A stretch of DNA of 25,993 bases from Victivallales bacterium (GCA_018648945.1 JABGQJ010000018.1:1-25993); one strand, 5' to 3'; shown: positions 1 to 8,873, counted from the stretch's first letter. Notes: generated by a model from the letters alone, not told the origin. Numbers and translations are program-made.

Positions 1-269
1 AGGGGCAGGGCGCCAAGCCTGCCGCAGACCCCAAGGCGACGGGGGTCCTCGCGGACCCCAAGGCGATGGGGTTTCTCGCGGTAGCTATCACCATGTCTGG
101 CGCCTGTCTTGCCGCCGCCTTTGCCGTGGGCAAGGTTGGGGCCGCCGCCATGGGTGCCGCCGCCGAGAAGCCTGAGATCCTGACCAAGGCGATCGTCTTC
201 GCCGGTCTGGGCGAGGGAATCGCGATCTTCGGGCTTATCGTCAGCATCTTCCTGATTGCCAAGCTATAG
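1..269 (+). CDS. atpK: V/A-type ATP synthase subunit K (proteolipid c), 5' partial
   Basis: Membrane rotor (proteolipid) subunit of a V/A-type rotary ATPase; its ring carries H+ or Na+ across the membrane. The visible part forms one alpha-helical hairpin: a small-residue-rich helix (AVAITMSGACLAAAFAVG), a polar loop with EKPE, and a second helix with the ion-binding carboxylate in GLGEGIAIFG (Glu codon at 213). The frame stays open to the window edge and the only internal ATG (66) has a poor ribosome binding site, so the gene probably starts upstream; relatives often carry an extra N-terminal hydrophobic segment. The F subunit follows after 14 bases. A Na+-type Gln/Ser-Thr ligand set is not obvious, so the coupling ion cannot be told. 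The family call is firm; the start is not. Confidence 0.85.
   Translation, partial: GQGAKPAADPKATGVLADPKAMGFLAVAITMSGACLAAAFAVGKVGAAAMGAAAEKPEILTKAIVFAGLGEGIAIFGLIVSIFLIAKL
27..80 (+). repeat. 27-bp in-frame tandem duplication in atpK
   Basis: Two adjacent 27-bp copies (27-53 and 54-80) differ at only a few bases and encode DPKATGVLA followed by DPKAMGFLA. The unit is a multiple of three, so the frame is kept. It lies just before the first visible transmembrane helix of subunit K. Confidence 0.8.
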
Positions 270-283
270 CCGGGCGGTCCCCA

Positions 284-607
284 GTGTCTTTCCACATCAT
301 CGCCGATCAGGACACGGTTCTGGGCTTCCGCTTCGCGGGAGTGACTGGGCTGGCGGTCGATTCTGCCGGGACGGCCGCCACGGCCTTCTCCCAGGCGAAG
401 GGCGACACAGCCTGCCGGATTCTGCTCCTGAGCGAGCAGGTGGAGAGCTGGCTGGAGGCCGATGTCACGGCCCATCGATTGGCCGCCGAGCCCCCCTATA
501 TCGTGACCATCGAGAGTGTCTGGGGTCCGGAAGGCGAGCGCAAGAGCCTGGAAGAGCTCATCTACGAGGCGGTCGGCATCCGCCTGGTAAGCGATGATTC
601 CCAGTAA
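284..607 (+). CDS. atpF: V/A-type ATP synthase subunit F
   Basis: Small stalk subunit F (NtpG/AtpF type), 107 residues, which sits on the central rotor shaft with subunit D and has a Rossmann-like fold. The start MSFHIIADQDTVLGFRFAGV is the typical family opening (a first beta strand followed by the D-TVLGFRLAGV motif), and the length matches the family. The start is GTG at 284, only 14 bases after the K stop; no strong ribosome binding site is visible, which fits translational coupling in the operon. Subunit E begins 13 bases after the stop. An ATG at 594 lies inside this gene and is not used as the E start here. Confidence 0.9.
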   Translation: MSFHIIADQDTVLGFRFAGVTGLAVDSAGTAATAFSQAKGDTACRILLLSEQVESWLEADVTAHRLAAEPPYIVTIESVWGPEGERKSLEELIYEAVGIRLVSDDSQ

Positions 608-620
608 CGAGCAGGTATCG

Positions 621-1217
621 ATGAACGAACAGGAACAGAAACTCCGCGACGAGATCCTGAAGGACGCGAAGCGCAAGGCGGAACGGGCTCTCACTCGTGC
701 CAAGCGCGACGCGGACAAGGCCTGCAAACAGGCGGAGACCGCCCAGGCGTCCGAGCGCGAGCAGGCCCTGGCCCGGGCAGGTGAGAGGGCGGCCACGCAG
801 AGCCGGGCCGTCTTGGCCACCGTGGCCCAAGAGATCCGCCGTCGCCGACTGCTGGCCCGCGAGGAGATCATCGAGCGTTGCCTGGACGAGGCACTGACCG
901 TCGCCGAGAGTCTGCCAGCGGAGGAGTACCGGCGTTCGTTGGGCGAACTGCTTGCCGAAGCCCTCGCGGCTCTTGGCCCCGGGGAGGCGACGATCCGGGT
1001 GCGCCCCGCCGATCTCGACCTCCTCTCTCCACCATGCCTGACGACCCTCGGCATCGAGCCGGCTGGGCTGACCGTGGTGGCGGATGCGACCATCGTGGGG
1101 GGAGTCGTGGCCAAGAGCCACGACGGGCGCCGTCAGTTCGACAACACCTACGCCACCCGGCGCAAGCGGCTGCGTGAACGGCTGCGCACGCTCCTGGCTG
1201 GCGAGATAGACTTCTAG
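621..1217 (+). CDS. atpE: V/A-type ATP synthase subunit E
   Basis: Peripheral-stalk subunit E, 198 residues from ATG 621. Residues about 1-85 are a long charged helix rich in Lys, Arg, Glu and Ala (for example KRKAERALTRAKRDADKA), which forms the stator coiled coil; the C-terminal half is the globular domain that binds the catalytic head and contains the family-typical GGVV segment after VVADATI. ATG 621 is preferred over ATG 594 because an AGG lies 5 bases before it and 594 lies inside the F gene. Subunit A follows after 13 bases with no C subunit between them, which is the usual place for C in several V/A operons. Confidence 0.88.
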   Translation: MNEQEQKLRDEILKDAKRKAERALTRAKRDADKACKQAETAQASEREQALARAGERAATQSRAVLATVAQEIRRRRLLAREEIIERCLDEALTVAESLPAEEYRRSLGELLAEALAALGPGEATIRVRPADLDLLSPPCLTTLGIEPAGLTVVADATIVGGVVAKSHDGRRQFDNTYATRRKRLRERLRTLLAGEIDF

Positions 1218-1230
1218 GAACCCCCTGTCT

Positions 1231-3021
1231 ATGTCCGATCCACGACAATCCGCATCGACTCCCGCCACGGTTGGCGAGGTCGTGCGAGTGAATGGCCCCA
1301 TCGTCCATGCCCGAAACATGGCCGAGGCCGGGATGCTCGAGGTCGTCGAGGTGGGGGACCTGCGCCTGATCGGCGAGGTGATCCGCCTGGATGACGGCAC
1401 AGCGACCCTCCAAGTGTACGAGAACACCAGTGGCTTGCGTCCGGGCGAGCCGGTGTACTGCACGGGGCGCCCGCTGTCGGTGAAGCTTGGGCCGGGGTTG
1501 CTGGGCAATATCTACGACGGCATCCAGCGCCCTCTGGAGCGGATCATGGCCGCATCCGGGGCGATGATTGACCGGGGTGAGAAGCCCGAGGCCTTGGACG
1601 AGACTCGCGTGTGGCCCTTTGTTCCCGCCTGCGAGGTAGGGGACGAGGTGGCGCCGGGCAGTCTGTTTGGTCTGGTCCAGGAGACCGGCAGTATCGAGCA
1701 CCGCCTGCTGGTGCCACCGGGGTCCGAGGGGCGAGTGACGCAGATCTCGCCAGCCGGCGACTATCTGGGAGACCAGGTGGTCTGTCGTCTGACCGGCACT
1801 GCCGGGGAGCAGGAGCTGAGCATGTGCCACTACTGGCCAGTGCGCAGGCCGCGTCCCGTGGGCAAGCGCTTGGCCATGGGCGAGCCATTGACCACGGGGC
1901 TGCGGGTGATCGATACCTTCTTCCCTCTCGCCAAGGGGGGCGCAGCCGCGATTCCGGGCGGCTTCGGCACCGGCAAGACCATGACCCAGCAGTCGCTGGC
2001 AAAGTGGGCCGAAGCCCAGATCATCGTCTATATCGGCTGCGGCGAGCGTGGCAACGAGATGACCGATGTGCTGAAGGAGTTTCCCCAACTGGTCGATCCC
2101 CGCTCTGGCCGCTCCCTGATGGAGCGCACCATCCTGATCGCCAACACCTCGAACATGCCCGTGGCCGCGCGCGAGGTGAGCATTTACACGGGCATCACCT
2201 TGGCGGAGTATTATCGCGACATGGGCTATGATGTGGCGGTCATGGCTGATTCCACCAGTCGTTGGGCCGAGGCTTTGCGTGAGCTGTCCGGTCGCCTCGA
2301 AGAGATGCCTGCTGACGAGGGATTCCCTGCCTATTTGCCCAGTCGTCTGGCCGGGTTCTACGAACGGGCAGGCATGGTTCAGACGCTCTCTGGCGAGCGG
2401 GGCTCCGTGTCCGTTATTGGGGCGGTATCGCCGCCGGGTGGCGATTTCTCCGAGCCGGTTACCCAGCACACTCGTCGCTTCATCCGTTGTTTCTGGGCAC
2501 TGGACCGCTTGCTGGCCAATGGACGCCACTATCCGGCGATCAGTTGGCTGGAGAGCTACAGCGAGTACTTGGGCGACATCGGCGACTGGTGGGAGACGCA
2601 CGATGCCCAGTGGCGCGAGCTGCGCGAGACGCTGATGAATATCCTTCAGGAGGAGGTCGGCCTGCAGCGGATCGCGAAGTTGGTTGGTCCCGATGCCTTG
2701 CCCGACCATCAGCGTCTGACGCTGGAGTTGGCCGAATTGATGAAGAACGCCTTCTTGCAACAGAACTCCTTTGACGAGATCGATATGTATTGCGCGCCTG
2801 CCAAGCAGATCTGGATGCTCCGCATTCTGACTCGTTTCGCCGACCGTGCCCGGCGCGTGATCCAGGCGGGCGGCACCTTGCCCGACATCCGCAGCCTGAC
2901 AGTGATGGACCGCATGGTCCGCATGAAGAGCACGATTCCCAACGACGACGAAGCAGCTCTGCAGACCTTGTACGATGCAGTGGATGGCGAATTGGAGAAG
3001 CTGGAACGGAGGTTCGCCTGA
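1231..3021 (+). CDS. atpA: V/A-type ATP synthase catalytic subunit A
   Basis: Catalytic subunit A, 596 residues, the site of ATP hydrolysis or synthesis in the V1/A1 head. Domains in order: N-terminal beta-barrel ([16 protein letters not shown]), the A-subunit-specific bulge domain (about residues 110-190), the nucleotide-binding domain with Walker A GGFGTGKT (Lys about 249), the family motif [16 protein letters not shown] with its catalytic Glu, the Walker B region [18 protein letters not shown], and a helical C-terminal domain. The length fits the family. AGGA lies 11 bases before ATG 1231. The stop overlaps the start of subunit B by one base (TGATG), so translation is probably coupled. Confidence 0.96.
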   Translation: MSDPRQSASTPATVGEVVRVNGPIVHARNMAEAGMLEVVEVGDLRLIGEVIRLDDGTATLQVYENTSGLRPGEPVYCTGRPLSVKLGPGLLGNIYDGIQRPLERIMAASGAMIDRGEKPEALDETRVWPFVPACEVGDEVAPGSLFGLVQETGSIEHRLLVPPGSEGRVTQISPAGDYLGDQVVCRLTGTAGEQELSMCHYWPVRRPRPVGKRLAMGEPLTTGLRVIDTFFPLAKGGAAAIPGGFGTGKTMTQQSLAKWAEAQIIVYIGCGERGNEMTDVLKEFPQLVDPRSGRSLMERTILIANTSNMPVAAREVSIYTGITLAEYYRDMGYDVAVMADSTSRWAEALRELSGRLEEMPADEGFPAYLPSRLAGFYERAGMVQTLSGERGSVSVIGAVSPPGGDFSEPVTQHTRRFIRCFWALDRLLANGRHYPAISWLESYSEYLGDIGDWWETHDAQWRELRETLMNILQEEVGLQRIAKLVGPDALPDHQRLTLELAELMKNAFLQQNSFDEIDMYCAPAKQIWMLRILTRFADRARRVIQAGGTLPDIRSLTVMDRMVRMKSTIPNDDEAALQTLYDAVDGELEKLERRFA

Positions 3022-4418
3022 TGCGCGTCGCAGGACTGCAATACCGGGGCGTGAGCCAAGTGGATGGGCCGCTGGTCTTTATCGAGGGCATCTCTGGCGT
3101 CGGCTACGATGAGCTGGTGGAGATCGTCACGCCCGACGGCGAGGAACGCTTGGGGCAAGTGCTGGATGTGAGCGAAACCGTCGCCGTGGTGCAAGTCTTC
3201 GGCGGCACGGACGGTCTCTCCAATGCGGGCACCCGCGCCCGGTTTCTGGCTGAACCCATGCGGATTCCCGTCTCCAGCCAGATGCTGGGGCGGGTGTTCG
3301 ACGGACTGGGGCGTCCCAAGGACGGCCTGCCCCAGGTGATCGGCGGCGATCTGCGCGATGTGCAGGGCAAGCCGATCAACCCCTACGCTCGGGAATACCC
3401 CCGCGACTTCATCCAGACAGGCATTACCTCCATCGATCTGATGAACACCCTGGTGCGCGGCCAGAAGCTGCCGATCTTCTCTGGTAACGGTCTGCCTCAC
3501 AACCGGATTGCGGCCCAGATCGCGCGCCAGGCCAAGCTGCTGCGCGAAGACGTGGACTTCGCCATCGTCTTTGCCGCCATGGGCGTGAAGTACGATGTGG
3601 CGCAGTTCTTCGTCGATTCGTTCGTGGAGAGCGGGGTGATCAACAACGTGGCGATGTTCCTCAGTCTGGCCGACGATCCGTCTGTGGAGCGTCTGATTAC
3701 GCCGCGCTCGGCGTTGACCTTGGCCGAGCATCTGGCGTTTGACGAGGGAATGCACGTGCTGGTGGTCATCAGCGACATGACCAACTACTGCGAGTCCCTG
3801 CGCGAGGTCGCCACCGCGCGCGGGGAAATCCCGAGCCGGAAGGGTTATCCCGGCTACCTCTACAGCGACTTGGCCAGTCTTTACGAGCGTGCTGGCCGGC
3901 TTCAGGAAGGGGAGGGGAGTATCACCCAGATGCCCATCCTCACCATGCCGAACGACGACATTTCGCACCCGATTCCCGATCTGACCGGCTACATCACGGA
4001 AGGCCAGATCGTGCTGGATCGCGAACTGCATCAGCGGGGCGTCTATCCACCCGTGGCTGGCTTGCCTTCCCTTTCTCGCCTGATGAAGGATGGCATCGGC
4101 AAGGGCCGCTCCCGGGATGACCACCCCCACGTGGCCAGTCAGCTTTTCGCGGCCTACAGCCGGGTGAAGAGCATTCGCGCGCTGGCGTCGGTGATTGGTG
4201 AAGAGGAACTGAGCCCCACGGACAAGCTCTATATCGAGTTTGGCCGACGGTTCGAGCAGACCGTGGTCACCCAGGGCGAGTACGAGGACCGGCCCATCGA
4301 GCGCAGTCTGGAGCTGGGCTGGGAGGCCCTGCGCGTCCTGCCGCGCTCGGAGCTGTATCGGGTGAGCGAAGAGGAACTGACCCAGTTCTACGACCAACCG
4401 AAGGAGGGCGCGGAGTGA
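3021..4418 (+). CDS. atpB: V/A-type ATP synthase regulatory subunit B
   Basis: Non-catalytic, nucleotide-binding-like subunit B that alternates with A in the hexameric head; 465 residues. The N-terminal barrel ([19 protein letters not shown]) is followed by the central domain, in which the P-loop position reads [19 protein letters not shown], the degenerate non-Walker form expected for [22 protein letters not shown] and [15 protein letters not shown] are typical B motifs. The start is ATG 3021, overlapping the A stop, with GGAGG 8 bases upstream; an open frame further upstream lies inside subunit A and is ignored. The stop overlaps the GTG start of D by four bases. Confidence 0.96.
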   Translation: MRVAGLQYRGVSQVDGPLVFIEGISGVGYDELVEIVTPDGEERLGQVLDVSETVAVVQVFGGTDGLSNAGTRARFLAEPMRIPVSSQMLGRVFDGLGRPKDGLPQVIGGDLRDVQGKPINPYAREYPRDFIQTGITSIDLMNTLVRGQKLPIFSGNGLPHNRIAAQIARQAKLLREDVDFAIVFAAMGVKYDVAQFFVDSFVESGVINNVAMFLSLADDPSVERLITPRSALTLAEHLAFDEGMHVLVVISDMTNYCESLREVATARGEIPSRKGYPGYLYSDLASLYERAGRLQEGEGSITQMPILTMPNDDISHPIPDLTGYITEGQIVLDRELHQRGVYPPVAGLPSLSRLMKDGIGKGRSRDDHPHVASQLFAAYSRVKSIRALASVIGEEELSPTDKLYIEFGRRFEQTVVTQGEYEDRPIERSLELGWEALRVLPRSELYRVSEEELTQFYDQPKEGAE

Positions 4419-5044
4419 GCCGACTGAACGTCGCTCCCACCAAGAGCAATCAGCTCGACATGAAGCGGGATCTCGCGATGGCGACCGAGGGGTTCAACCT
4501 CCTCGAACAGAAGCGCGAGATCCTGGTCATGGAGCTGATGCGTCTGCTGGACCGGGTGCGCGATGCTCAGGCCAAGGTCCGTGCCTGTCGGGAGCAAGCC
4601 TACGGGACGCTGCGCCAGGCCGTGGCACGCAATGGCAGCGAGCGTCTTCGGTCGGTCGCCGAGGGAATCCGCTATGAACACCGGGTGCGCACGCGCACCC
4701 ACATCGTGGCCGGGGTACGGGTGCCCGATATCCAGGTGGAACACGGGGACTTCCATTCCCAGTTCGGCTTTGGGGGGACCGATGCCCTGACTGACGACAC
4801 GATGGCCCAGTTCCTGGAACTCCTGGAAGCGGTCGGCAAGCTGGCTGAGCTAGAGACGGCCGCCTGGTTGCTGGCCCGGGAACTGCGCAAGACCCAACGT
4901 CGCGTCAACGCCCTCGAACAGATCTTCATCCCGGATTTCGAGGACACCCTGCGCTACATCGGCGAGACCTTGGAGAGCAAGGACTTGGAGTCTTTCTTCG
5001 TGATGAAGATGATCAAAAAGAGGAAGGCGAAAGCCCTTCGCTAG
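4415..5044 (+). CDS. atpD: V/A-type ATP synthase subunit D
   Basis: Central rotor shaft subunit D, 209 residues. The N- and C-terminal parts form the long antiparallel coiled coil that turns inside the A3B3 head: the start has the family pattern ([22 protein letters not shown], broken here as [10 protein letters not shown] then [12 protein letters not shown]) and the C-terminal part has [18 protein letters not shown]. The start is GTG 4415, overlapping the B stop by four bases, with AAGGAGG 7 bases upstream. This is the last gene of the operon; the next gene converges with its stop only 8 bases away, and no clear terminator is seen between them. Confidence 0.93.
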   Translation: MSRLNVAPTKSNQLDMKRDLAMATEGFNLLEQKREILVMELMRLLDRVRDAQAKVRACREQAYGTLRQAVARNGSERLRSVAEGIRYEHRVRTRTHIVAGVRVPDIQVEHGDFHSQFGFGGTDALTDDTMAQFLELLEAVGKLAELETAAWLLARELRKTQRRVNALEQIFIPDFEDTLRYIGETLESKDLESFFVMKMIKKRKAKALR

Positions 5045-5052
5045 CGGCTTCG

Positions 5053-5571
5053 CTAGTGGGTTGCGTACGGACCGTCGGTGGGCTTTGGCTGGTGGGCCAG
5101 GCGAATGCCATCGGTGGTGTACATGCGCGCGTCGGCGGCGACTTGGGCGCCGACTTCGTGGTCCCAGCGTCCCCAGTACATATCGCCCCATTCGTCCCGA
5201 TTGGCCACATGCCGGTAGTTGGTCGTCAGGCATTCGGTGAGTTGCTCGGGGAACCAGCCCCGCCAGCATTTCACTCGGTACCAGCCGGCGCCAGGGAACT
5301 CCGCTTTGCCATCGACGATGGGGCGCTTCGGCGAATCCCCCTCGAATGGATTCGGGCGCGACGGTTTGGGCTCAGTCGCAGAGGCGGGCGCATGGGCTTC
5401 CGGCTGGGGAACCACCTCGTCGCCTACGGGCTCCACGCTGCCTTTCCCGACGATCCGCCGCATGGCTTCCCCCTCCCAACGTCTCACTTCCGGATCGAGC
5501 TGGAACCAGAGAGCCAGCAGAACGACCAGCAACACCGCCTGTACCCCATGTGCCATCCTTGGTATCCCCAT
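5053..5571 (-). CDS. Unknown membrane-anchored, Trp-rich small protein
   Basis: Family not recognised. From ATG 5571 the product has 172 residues (ATG 5556 is an alternative). A single hydrophobic helix lies near the N terminus (residues about 9-23, VQAVLLVVLLALWFQ), followed by a charged region and a Pro/Ala-rich linker, and then a C-terminal part of about 75 residues rich in Trp and Tyr (GWYRVKCWRGWFPEQL, DEWGDMYWGRWDHEVG). The layout suggests a membrane anchor with a periplasmic or surface domain. The open frame extends further upstream, but that part is low-complexity and crosses a 21-bp inverted repeat, so it is unlikely to be coding. The M24 peptidase lies upstream on the same strand. 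Its function cannot be told. Confidence 0.6.
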   Translation of the reverse strand: MGIPRMAHGVQAVLLVVLLALWFQLDPEVRRWEGEAMRRIVGKGSVEPVGDEVVPQPEAHAPASATEPKPSRPNPFEGDSPKRPIVDGKAEFPGAGWYRVKCWRGWFPEQLTECLTTNYRHVANRDEWGDMYWGRWDHEVGAQVAADARMYTTDGIRLAHQPKPTDGPYATH

Positions 5572-5646
5572 ACTGGATGATGCCGAGCGACGAGCGTGTG
5601 CGGAACGCAACTGTCCCGCCGCGTTCGACGCCCAATGGAAACAAGA

Positions 5647-5699
5647 AACGCGAACCGTGCGATGCGTACCTAGCGGTGACGCATCCTGCGGTTCGCGTT
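5647..5699 (-). terminator. 21-bp inverted repeat, likely terminator of the M24 gene
   Basis: The arms at 5647-5667 and 5679-5699 are 21 bp each around an 11-base loop; 11 bp pair, three central bases do not, then 7 bp pair. On the minus strand the hairpin is followed by a T-rich stretch (TTTCTTGTTT), which fits a Rho-independent terminator about 120 bases after the M24 stop. It also lies 76 bases before the start of the small membrane protein, so a leader or operator role for that gene is the alternative. Confidence 0.5.
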
Positions 5700-5815
5700 C
5701 AGAAGGCAGTCTCTGGTCATGGAAACGACTTCCCCGGTGCGGTGTATTGGCTTCCGCCAGCACCATACGTGGCCGAGTCGGTTGTGTCCAATGTGAGAAA
5801 AGCCGCGAGGACGAC

Positions 5816-7024
5816 TCAGAGGTCGATGACGCGGAGAACGGGACTGCCACCGGTAAGGGACCGACCGCCATCCGTGGTCACGACGAAGGTGTCCTCGGTC
5901 CCCACCATGCCGACGCCCGGGAGGCCCTTCTTGGGTTCGAGAGCGATGGTCATGTTCGCTTCCAGCGGCACGTCGAAGCCCTTGGCGATAATTGGGAGTT
6001 CATCGATGTGCAGACCGATGCCGTGGCCAAGGAAGCGCACGCCTTGGTCGGCGTAGCCCATGAAGTTCTTCTGGAAGGCATCGTCCAGCCGTCCCACGGT
6101 CTGCTCGTAGACGGCGGAGCAGAGAGTGCCGGGGCGGAGGAGCGCAATCGCAGATTCCTGGATCTCCACGCAGCGCTGGTGCGCGGCGATGGTCTCGGGG
6201 GCGGGTTGGCCGCAGGAAAAGACGATGCTCTTGTCGGTGTGGTAGCCGCCGACGCAGCACCCGCAGTCGATGAACACCAGGTCACCGGATGCCAGGCGGC
6301 GTTCGCGGCTACCGAACAGAGGCGTGCCTGGTCCCAGTCCCCGAACTCCATCCGGGCCGTCGAAGGGATTGGCGACCAGCGAGTTGTCACCGAAACAGAT
6401 GCTACCAAGGAAGAGCTCGCCGCCAAACATGGCGATACGGCAGACGCCGTCGTGCCCGGCAGCGAGCATGGCAGCCAGCAGTTCGGTGCCGAGCTCGGCC
6501 TCGCTCATGCCATAGCGGAGGAGTTGGGGGGCGATCTCTTCGAATGCGTGGCGGTGGATCTTGCCACAGCGGGCCATGAGGTCCAGTTCCAAGGGGCTCT
6601 TGACTGCACGGACCCCGCCGAGAGCGCGGTCAAGCCCCGCGAACACCTTGGCTGGGAAGTGCTTGGCGAAGCGTTCGAGATGCCCGACAGTGAGGGCCTC
6701 CTTCTCCACATGGATGGTGTCGGGAATGGTGCCGGTGGCCGCGGCCGCGTCGCGGAAGCTGCGCATGGGCATGATGCGGGGGAAGGCGCTCTCCTCGACC
6801 ACGCGGGAATAGGCGCGGCGGGCGAACACCACGGCATCCCCATCCCGGGGGATCAGGAGCAGGCCATTGGGCATGGCTCCGGTGAGGTAGTAGAGATTCA
6901 CCGGGTGCATGACAGCTGCCAGCTGCCAGTCGGGAGAGGAGGAGTCCAGCGCGGCGCGGAGCCGACCGAGTCGCTGGTCGAGCTCGGCGCGGGGGATGGT
7001 GGGGACACTCGCTTCGTGGGTCAT
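5816..7024 (-). CDS. M24 family metallopeptidase (Xaa-Pro peptidase-like)
   Basis: Pita-bread-fold metallopeptidase of family M24, 402 residues from ATG 7024. The N-terminal creatinase-like domain includes HPVNLYYLTGAMPNGLLLIP. The C-terminal catalytic domain keeps the five metal ligands: Asp253 (VFIDCGC), Asp264 (YHTDKSIVF), His334 (LGHGIGLHI), Glu363 (ALEPKK) and Glu377 (GTEDTF). The likely role is cleavage of Xaa-Pro or similar bonds in peptides; creatinase- or ectoine-hydrolase-like activity on a small amide cannot be excluded. No signal peptide is seen, so it is probably cytoplasmic. ATG 7024 has GGAG 7 bases upstream on the minus strand; ATG 7027 is directly before it. A second, distinct M24 gene lies at 18289-19431. 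Confidence 0.85.
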   Translation of the reverse strand: MTHEASVPTIPRAELDQRLGRLRAALDSSSPDWQLAAVMHPVNLYYLTGAMPNGLLLIPRDGDAVVFARRAYSRVVEESAFPRIMPMRSFRDAAAATGTIPDTIHVEKEALTVGHLERFAKHFPAKVFAGLDRALGGVRAVKSPLELDLMARCGKIHRHAFEEIAPQLLRYGMSEAELGTELLAAMLAAGHDGVCRIAMFGGELFLGSICFGDNSLVANPFDGPDGVRGLGPGTPLFGSRERRLASGDLVFIDCGCCVGGYHTDKSIVFSCGQPAPETIAAHQRCVEIQESAIALLRPGTLCSAVYEQTVGRLDDAFQKNFMGYADQGVRFLGHGIGLHIDELPIIAKGFDVPLEANMTIALEPKKGLPGVGMVGTEDTFVVTTDGGRSLTGGSPVLRVIDL

Positions 7025-7064
7025 CATCGGGCTCCGGAATCGGGGGGACAGCAAACAAGGCTAG

Positions 7065-7093
7065 AGGGTACTGTCTAGACCACACGAGCGCAA
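7065..7093 (-). promoter_or_regulatory. Weak sigma70-like promoter for the M24 gene
   Basis: On the minus strand TTGCGC (7088-7093) and TACCCT (7065-7070) are 17 bases apart, about 40 bases before the M24 start. Only half of each hexamer matches consensus. A small inverted repeat, CTAGA/TCTAG (7061-7079), overlaps the -10 box. Confidence 0.25.
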
Positions 7094-7140
7094 GGGGGTG
7101 TAATGCGTCAGTCATAGGTGGGGTCCGGAAGCGAGGCCAG

Positions 7141-7240
7141 CCCCGCACCCCGCCGGGGAGACTCGTCTCCCCGGGCCCCACGTGAGTGCGTTGGGTAGCG
7201 GAGTCCCGCTCCCCAACGCGACCGCCGCCGCTGGCGCGCC
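7141..7240 (+). repeat. Two-hairpin intergenic element, copy 1
   Basis: The element lies between cysE and the M24 gene. Hairpin 1 (7153-7174) has perfect 10-bp arms CCGGGGAGAC and GTCTCCCCGG with a 2-base centre. Hairpin 2 (7188-7219) has arms GCGTTGGG and CCCAACGC, one mismatch, then AGCGG and CCGCT around a 4-base loop. The same order and spacing occurs, without gaps, at 25610-25709. It may be a small mobile palindromic repeat or a structured RNA; no open frame or T-run is associated with it. Confidence 0.7.
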
Positions 7241-7294
7241 GAGAGGGACCTCCACGCGTGACTGAGCCATTGCAGGCTCGGGGCAGGGCAAGGA

Positions 7295-8275
7295 CTACTC
7301 GATCGCTGGGGGAGCCGGACGACGTTGCCGAATCGAGAGATTCGGGGGAGCGATGGTGATCTTGGTGTTTGGCGGCACGGTCTCGGTGAGCCAGACATTG
7401 CCGCCAATGACCGAGCCACTCCCGACGGTGATGTCGCCCAGGATGGTCGCGCCCGCGTAGATCGTCACATTGTCCTCGATATTCGGGTGCCGCTTGGCCC
7501 CCTTGATCAGCTTCCCGCAGGCGTCCTTCGGGAAACTCAGGGCGCCGAGGGTGATCCCCTGGTAGAGCTTGACACTATCCCCGATCACGGCCGTTTCGCC
7601 GATCACCACGCCAGTCCCATGGTCGATGAAGAACGCCCGCCCGATGGTGGCCCCAGGATGGATATCGATGCCAGTCTCGGTATGGGCATACTCACCCATG
7701 ACTCGGGGAATGAGCGGGATCTTCGCCACGTAGAGAATGTGGGCGATGCGCTGCACGGCAATCGCCTTCAGTCCGGGGTAGGAAATGATGACCTCATCCG
7801 AAGAGTGAGCCGCTGGGTCGCCGTCGAGAGCGGCCGCCACATCCTCCTTCAGCATGTCCCGCAACCGAGGCAGCTCCTCAAAGAGGGCCAACACGGCTTC
7901 CTCGGCCTGGGTGGTGCAGTCGCACCCTTCGCAGCATTCCACCAAGCAACGGTAGGCCAGCGCTCGCCGCACCTGGGGGCAGAGTGTCTCGAAGACCTCG
8001 TTCACCAGATCCCCGACCACGAACTCCAGTCCAGCCCGAGTCACCGGCCGCCGCCCCGTGTAGCCTGGGAAGCACAGCTCCAGCAGATCCTCCAGAGCGG
8101 TAATCACCTGCGCCCGCTCGGGCATGTTGGCACCATCGATGTGGCTGATGCCTTCCTCGTCCTGGTAGGTCTGACAGAGGGCATCGGTGATCTGGCGGGC
8201 TTTCTCAGACGTCCAGCACGATGTGCGCTGCCTGGCTTCGAATTCCGGGCACGGGTGTTTGCCTAGGGCAGTCAT
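7295..8275 (-). CDS. cysE: Serine O-acetyltransferase, long form
   Basis: Transfers acetyl from acetyl-CoA to L-serine to give O-acetylserine, the first step of cysteine synthesis. It has 326 residues from ATG 8275. The first 170 residues are helical; the C-terminal part is the left-handed beta-helix of hexapeptide repeats with the SAT signature: GIDIHPGATIG, FFIDHGTGVVIGETAVIG and LYQGITLGALS, and the catalytic His lies in IDHGTG. An unusual cysteine cluster lies at residues 110-120 (CLVECCEGCDC). The start overlaps the dtd stop by one base (TGATG) with AAGGAGG 7 bases upstream; a TTG one codon earlier is rejected. With dtd it forms a coupled pair. Confidence 0.92.
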   Translation of the reverse strand: MTALGKHPCPEFEARQRTSCWTSEKARQITDALCQTYQDEEGISHIDGANMPERAQVITALEDLLELCFPGYTGRRPVTRAGLEFVVGDLVNEVFETLCPQVRRALAYRCLVECCEGCDCTTQAEEAVLALFEELPRLRDMLKEDVAAALDGDPAAHSSDEVIISYPGLKAIAVQRIAHILYVAKIPLIPRVMGEYAHTETGIDIHPGATIGRAFFIDHGTGVVIGETAVIGDSVKLYQGITLGALSFPKDACGKLIKGAKRHPNIEDNVTIYAGATILGDITVGSGSVIGGNVWLTETVPPNTKITIAPPNLSIRQRRPAPPAIE

Positions 8276-8721
8276 CAATTGGCCTCCTTTTCGGCCAGTA
8301 GGGTCACGGGACCGTCGTTGGTCAGGCTCACAGCCATCATAGCACCAAACCGGCCCGTCGCTGTATGGACCCCCCGTTCCCGCACCTGTTTCACAAAGTG
8401 CTCATAGAGGGGTTCCGAGACTAGCGGCGGAGCCGCGTCCGTGTAGCTCGGACGCCGCCCCTTGCGGCAATCTCCGTAGAGGGTAAACTGCGACACGACA
8501 AGCACTTCCCCTTCCATATCCAGAACCGACCGGTTCATCTTCCCGGCCTCGTCCTCGAAAATGCGCAGATTGAGGCATTTCTCTGCCAGGAAGTCCGCTT
8601 CCTTCTCCGTGTCGCCCTCACGGACACCAAGCAGGACGAGGATGCCGGGGCCGATGGTGCCGACCACCTCGCCGTCGATCCGGACCGAAGCCTCGGCCAC
8701 GCGTTGGATGAGGGCTCTCAT
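8275..8721 (-). CDS. dtd: D-aminoacyl-tRNA deacylase
   Basis: Cytoplasmic proofreading enzyme that removes D-amino acids (and wrongly loaded glycine) from tRNA, 148 residues as usual for bacterial DTD. The start [17 protein letters not shown], the catalytic SQFTLYGD motif and the Gly-cisPro motif NDGPVT near the C terminus are all present, so it looks intact. AGGA lies 8 bases before ATG 8721. The stop overlaps the cysE start, so the two are co-translated; a good promoter candidate lies about 50 bases upstream. Confidence 0.95.
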   Translation of the reverse strand: MRALIQRVAEASVRIDGEVVGTIGPGILVLLGVREGDTEKEADFLAEKCLNLRIFEDEAGKMNRSVLDMEGEVLVVSQFTLYGDCRKGRRPSYTDAAPPLVSEPLYEHFVKQVRERGVHTATGRFGAMMAVSLTNDGPVTLLAEKEAN

Positions 8722-8771
8722 TTGGGGATCCTGGATCTTTCCTTTGGGGACATACTCTTAGTAGTAGGCGT

Positions 8772-8799
8772 ACCATACGTGATCCGTTCCGGCTCTCAA
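8772..8799 (-). promoter_or_regulatory. dtd: Sigma70-like promoter for dtd-cysE
   Basis: On the minus strand TTGAGA (8794-8799, 5 of 6 matches) and TATGGT (8772-8777, 4 of 6) are 16 bases apart. The expected transcript start near 8765 gives a leader of about 44 bases before ATG 8721. It is assigned by motif only. Confidence 0.45.
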
Positions 8800-8844
8800 T
8801 GGCAACAAGAGAACTGTTTTGCGGCTCAGCCAGGTAGGGGCAGC

Positions 8845-8873
8845 TTGCCCAACCGGCCCCGCAAACCTATCGT
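8845..8873 (+). promoter_or_regulatory. Sigma70-like promoter for the C25-M14 gene
   Basis: TTGCCC (8845-8850) and TATCGT (8868-8873) are 17 bases apart, with a transcript start expected near 8880 and the GTG start at 8928. It is divergent from the dtd promoter in the same 206-bp region. It is assigned by motif only. Confidence 0.35.

Noticed and set aside
594..620. ATG 594 as the start of atpE
   Set aside because: It lies inside atpF; ATG 621 has an AGG at suitable distance and gives the normal subunit length.
868..2760. Long antisense open frames over the ATPase genes (for example 868-2760 and 2709-4397, minus strand)
   Set aside because: They lie opposite well-supported ATPase genes, their translations match no family, and long open frames on the other strand are expected in GC-rich DNA.
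5219..7078. A 619-codon plus-strand frame opposite the M24 gene
   Set aside because: The minus strand here has an intact M24 peptidase with all five metal ligands; the plus frame has no recognisable domain.
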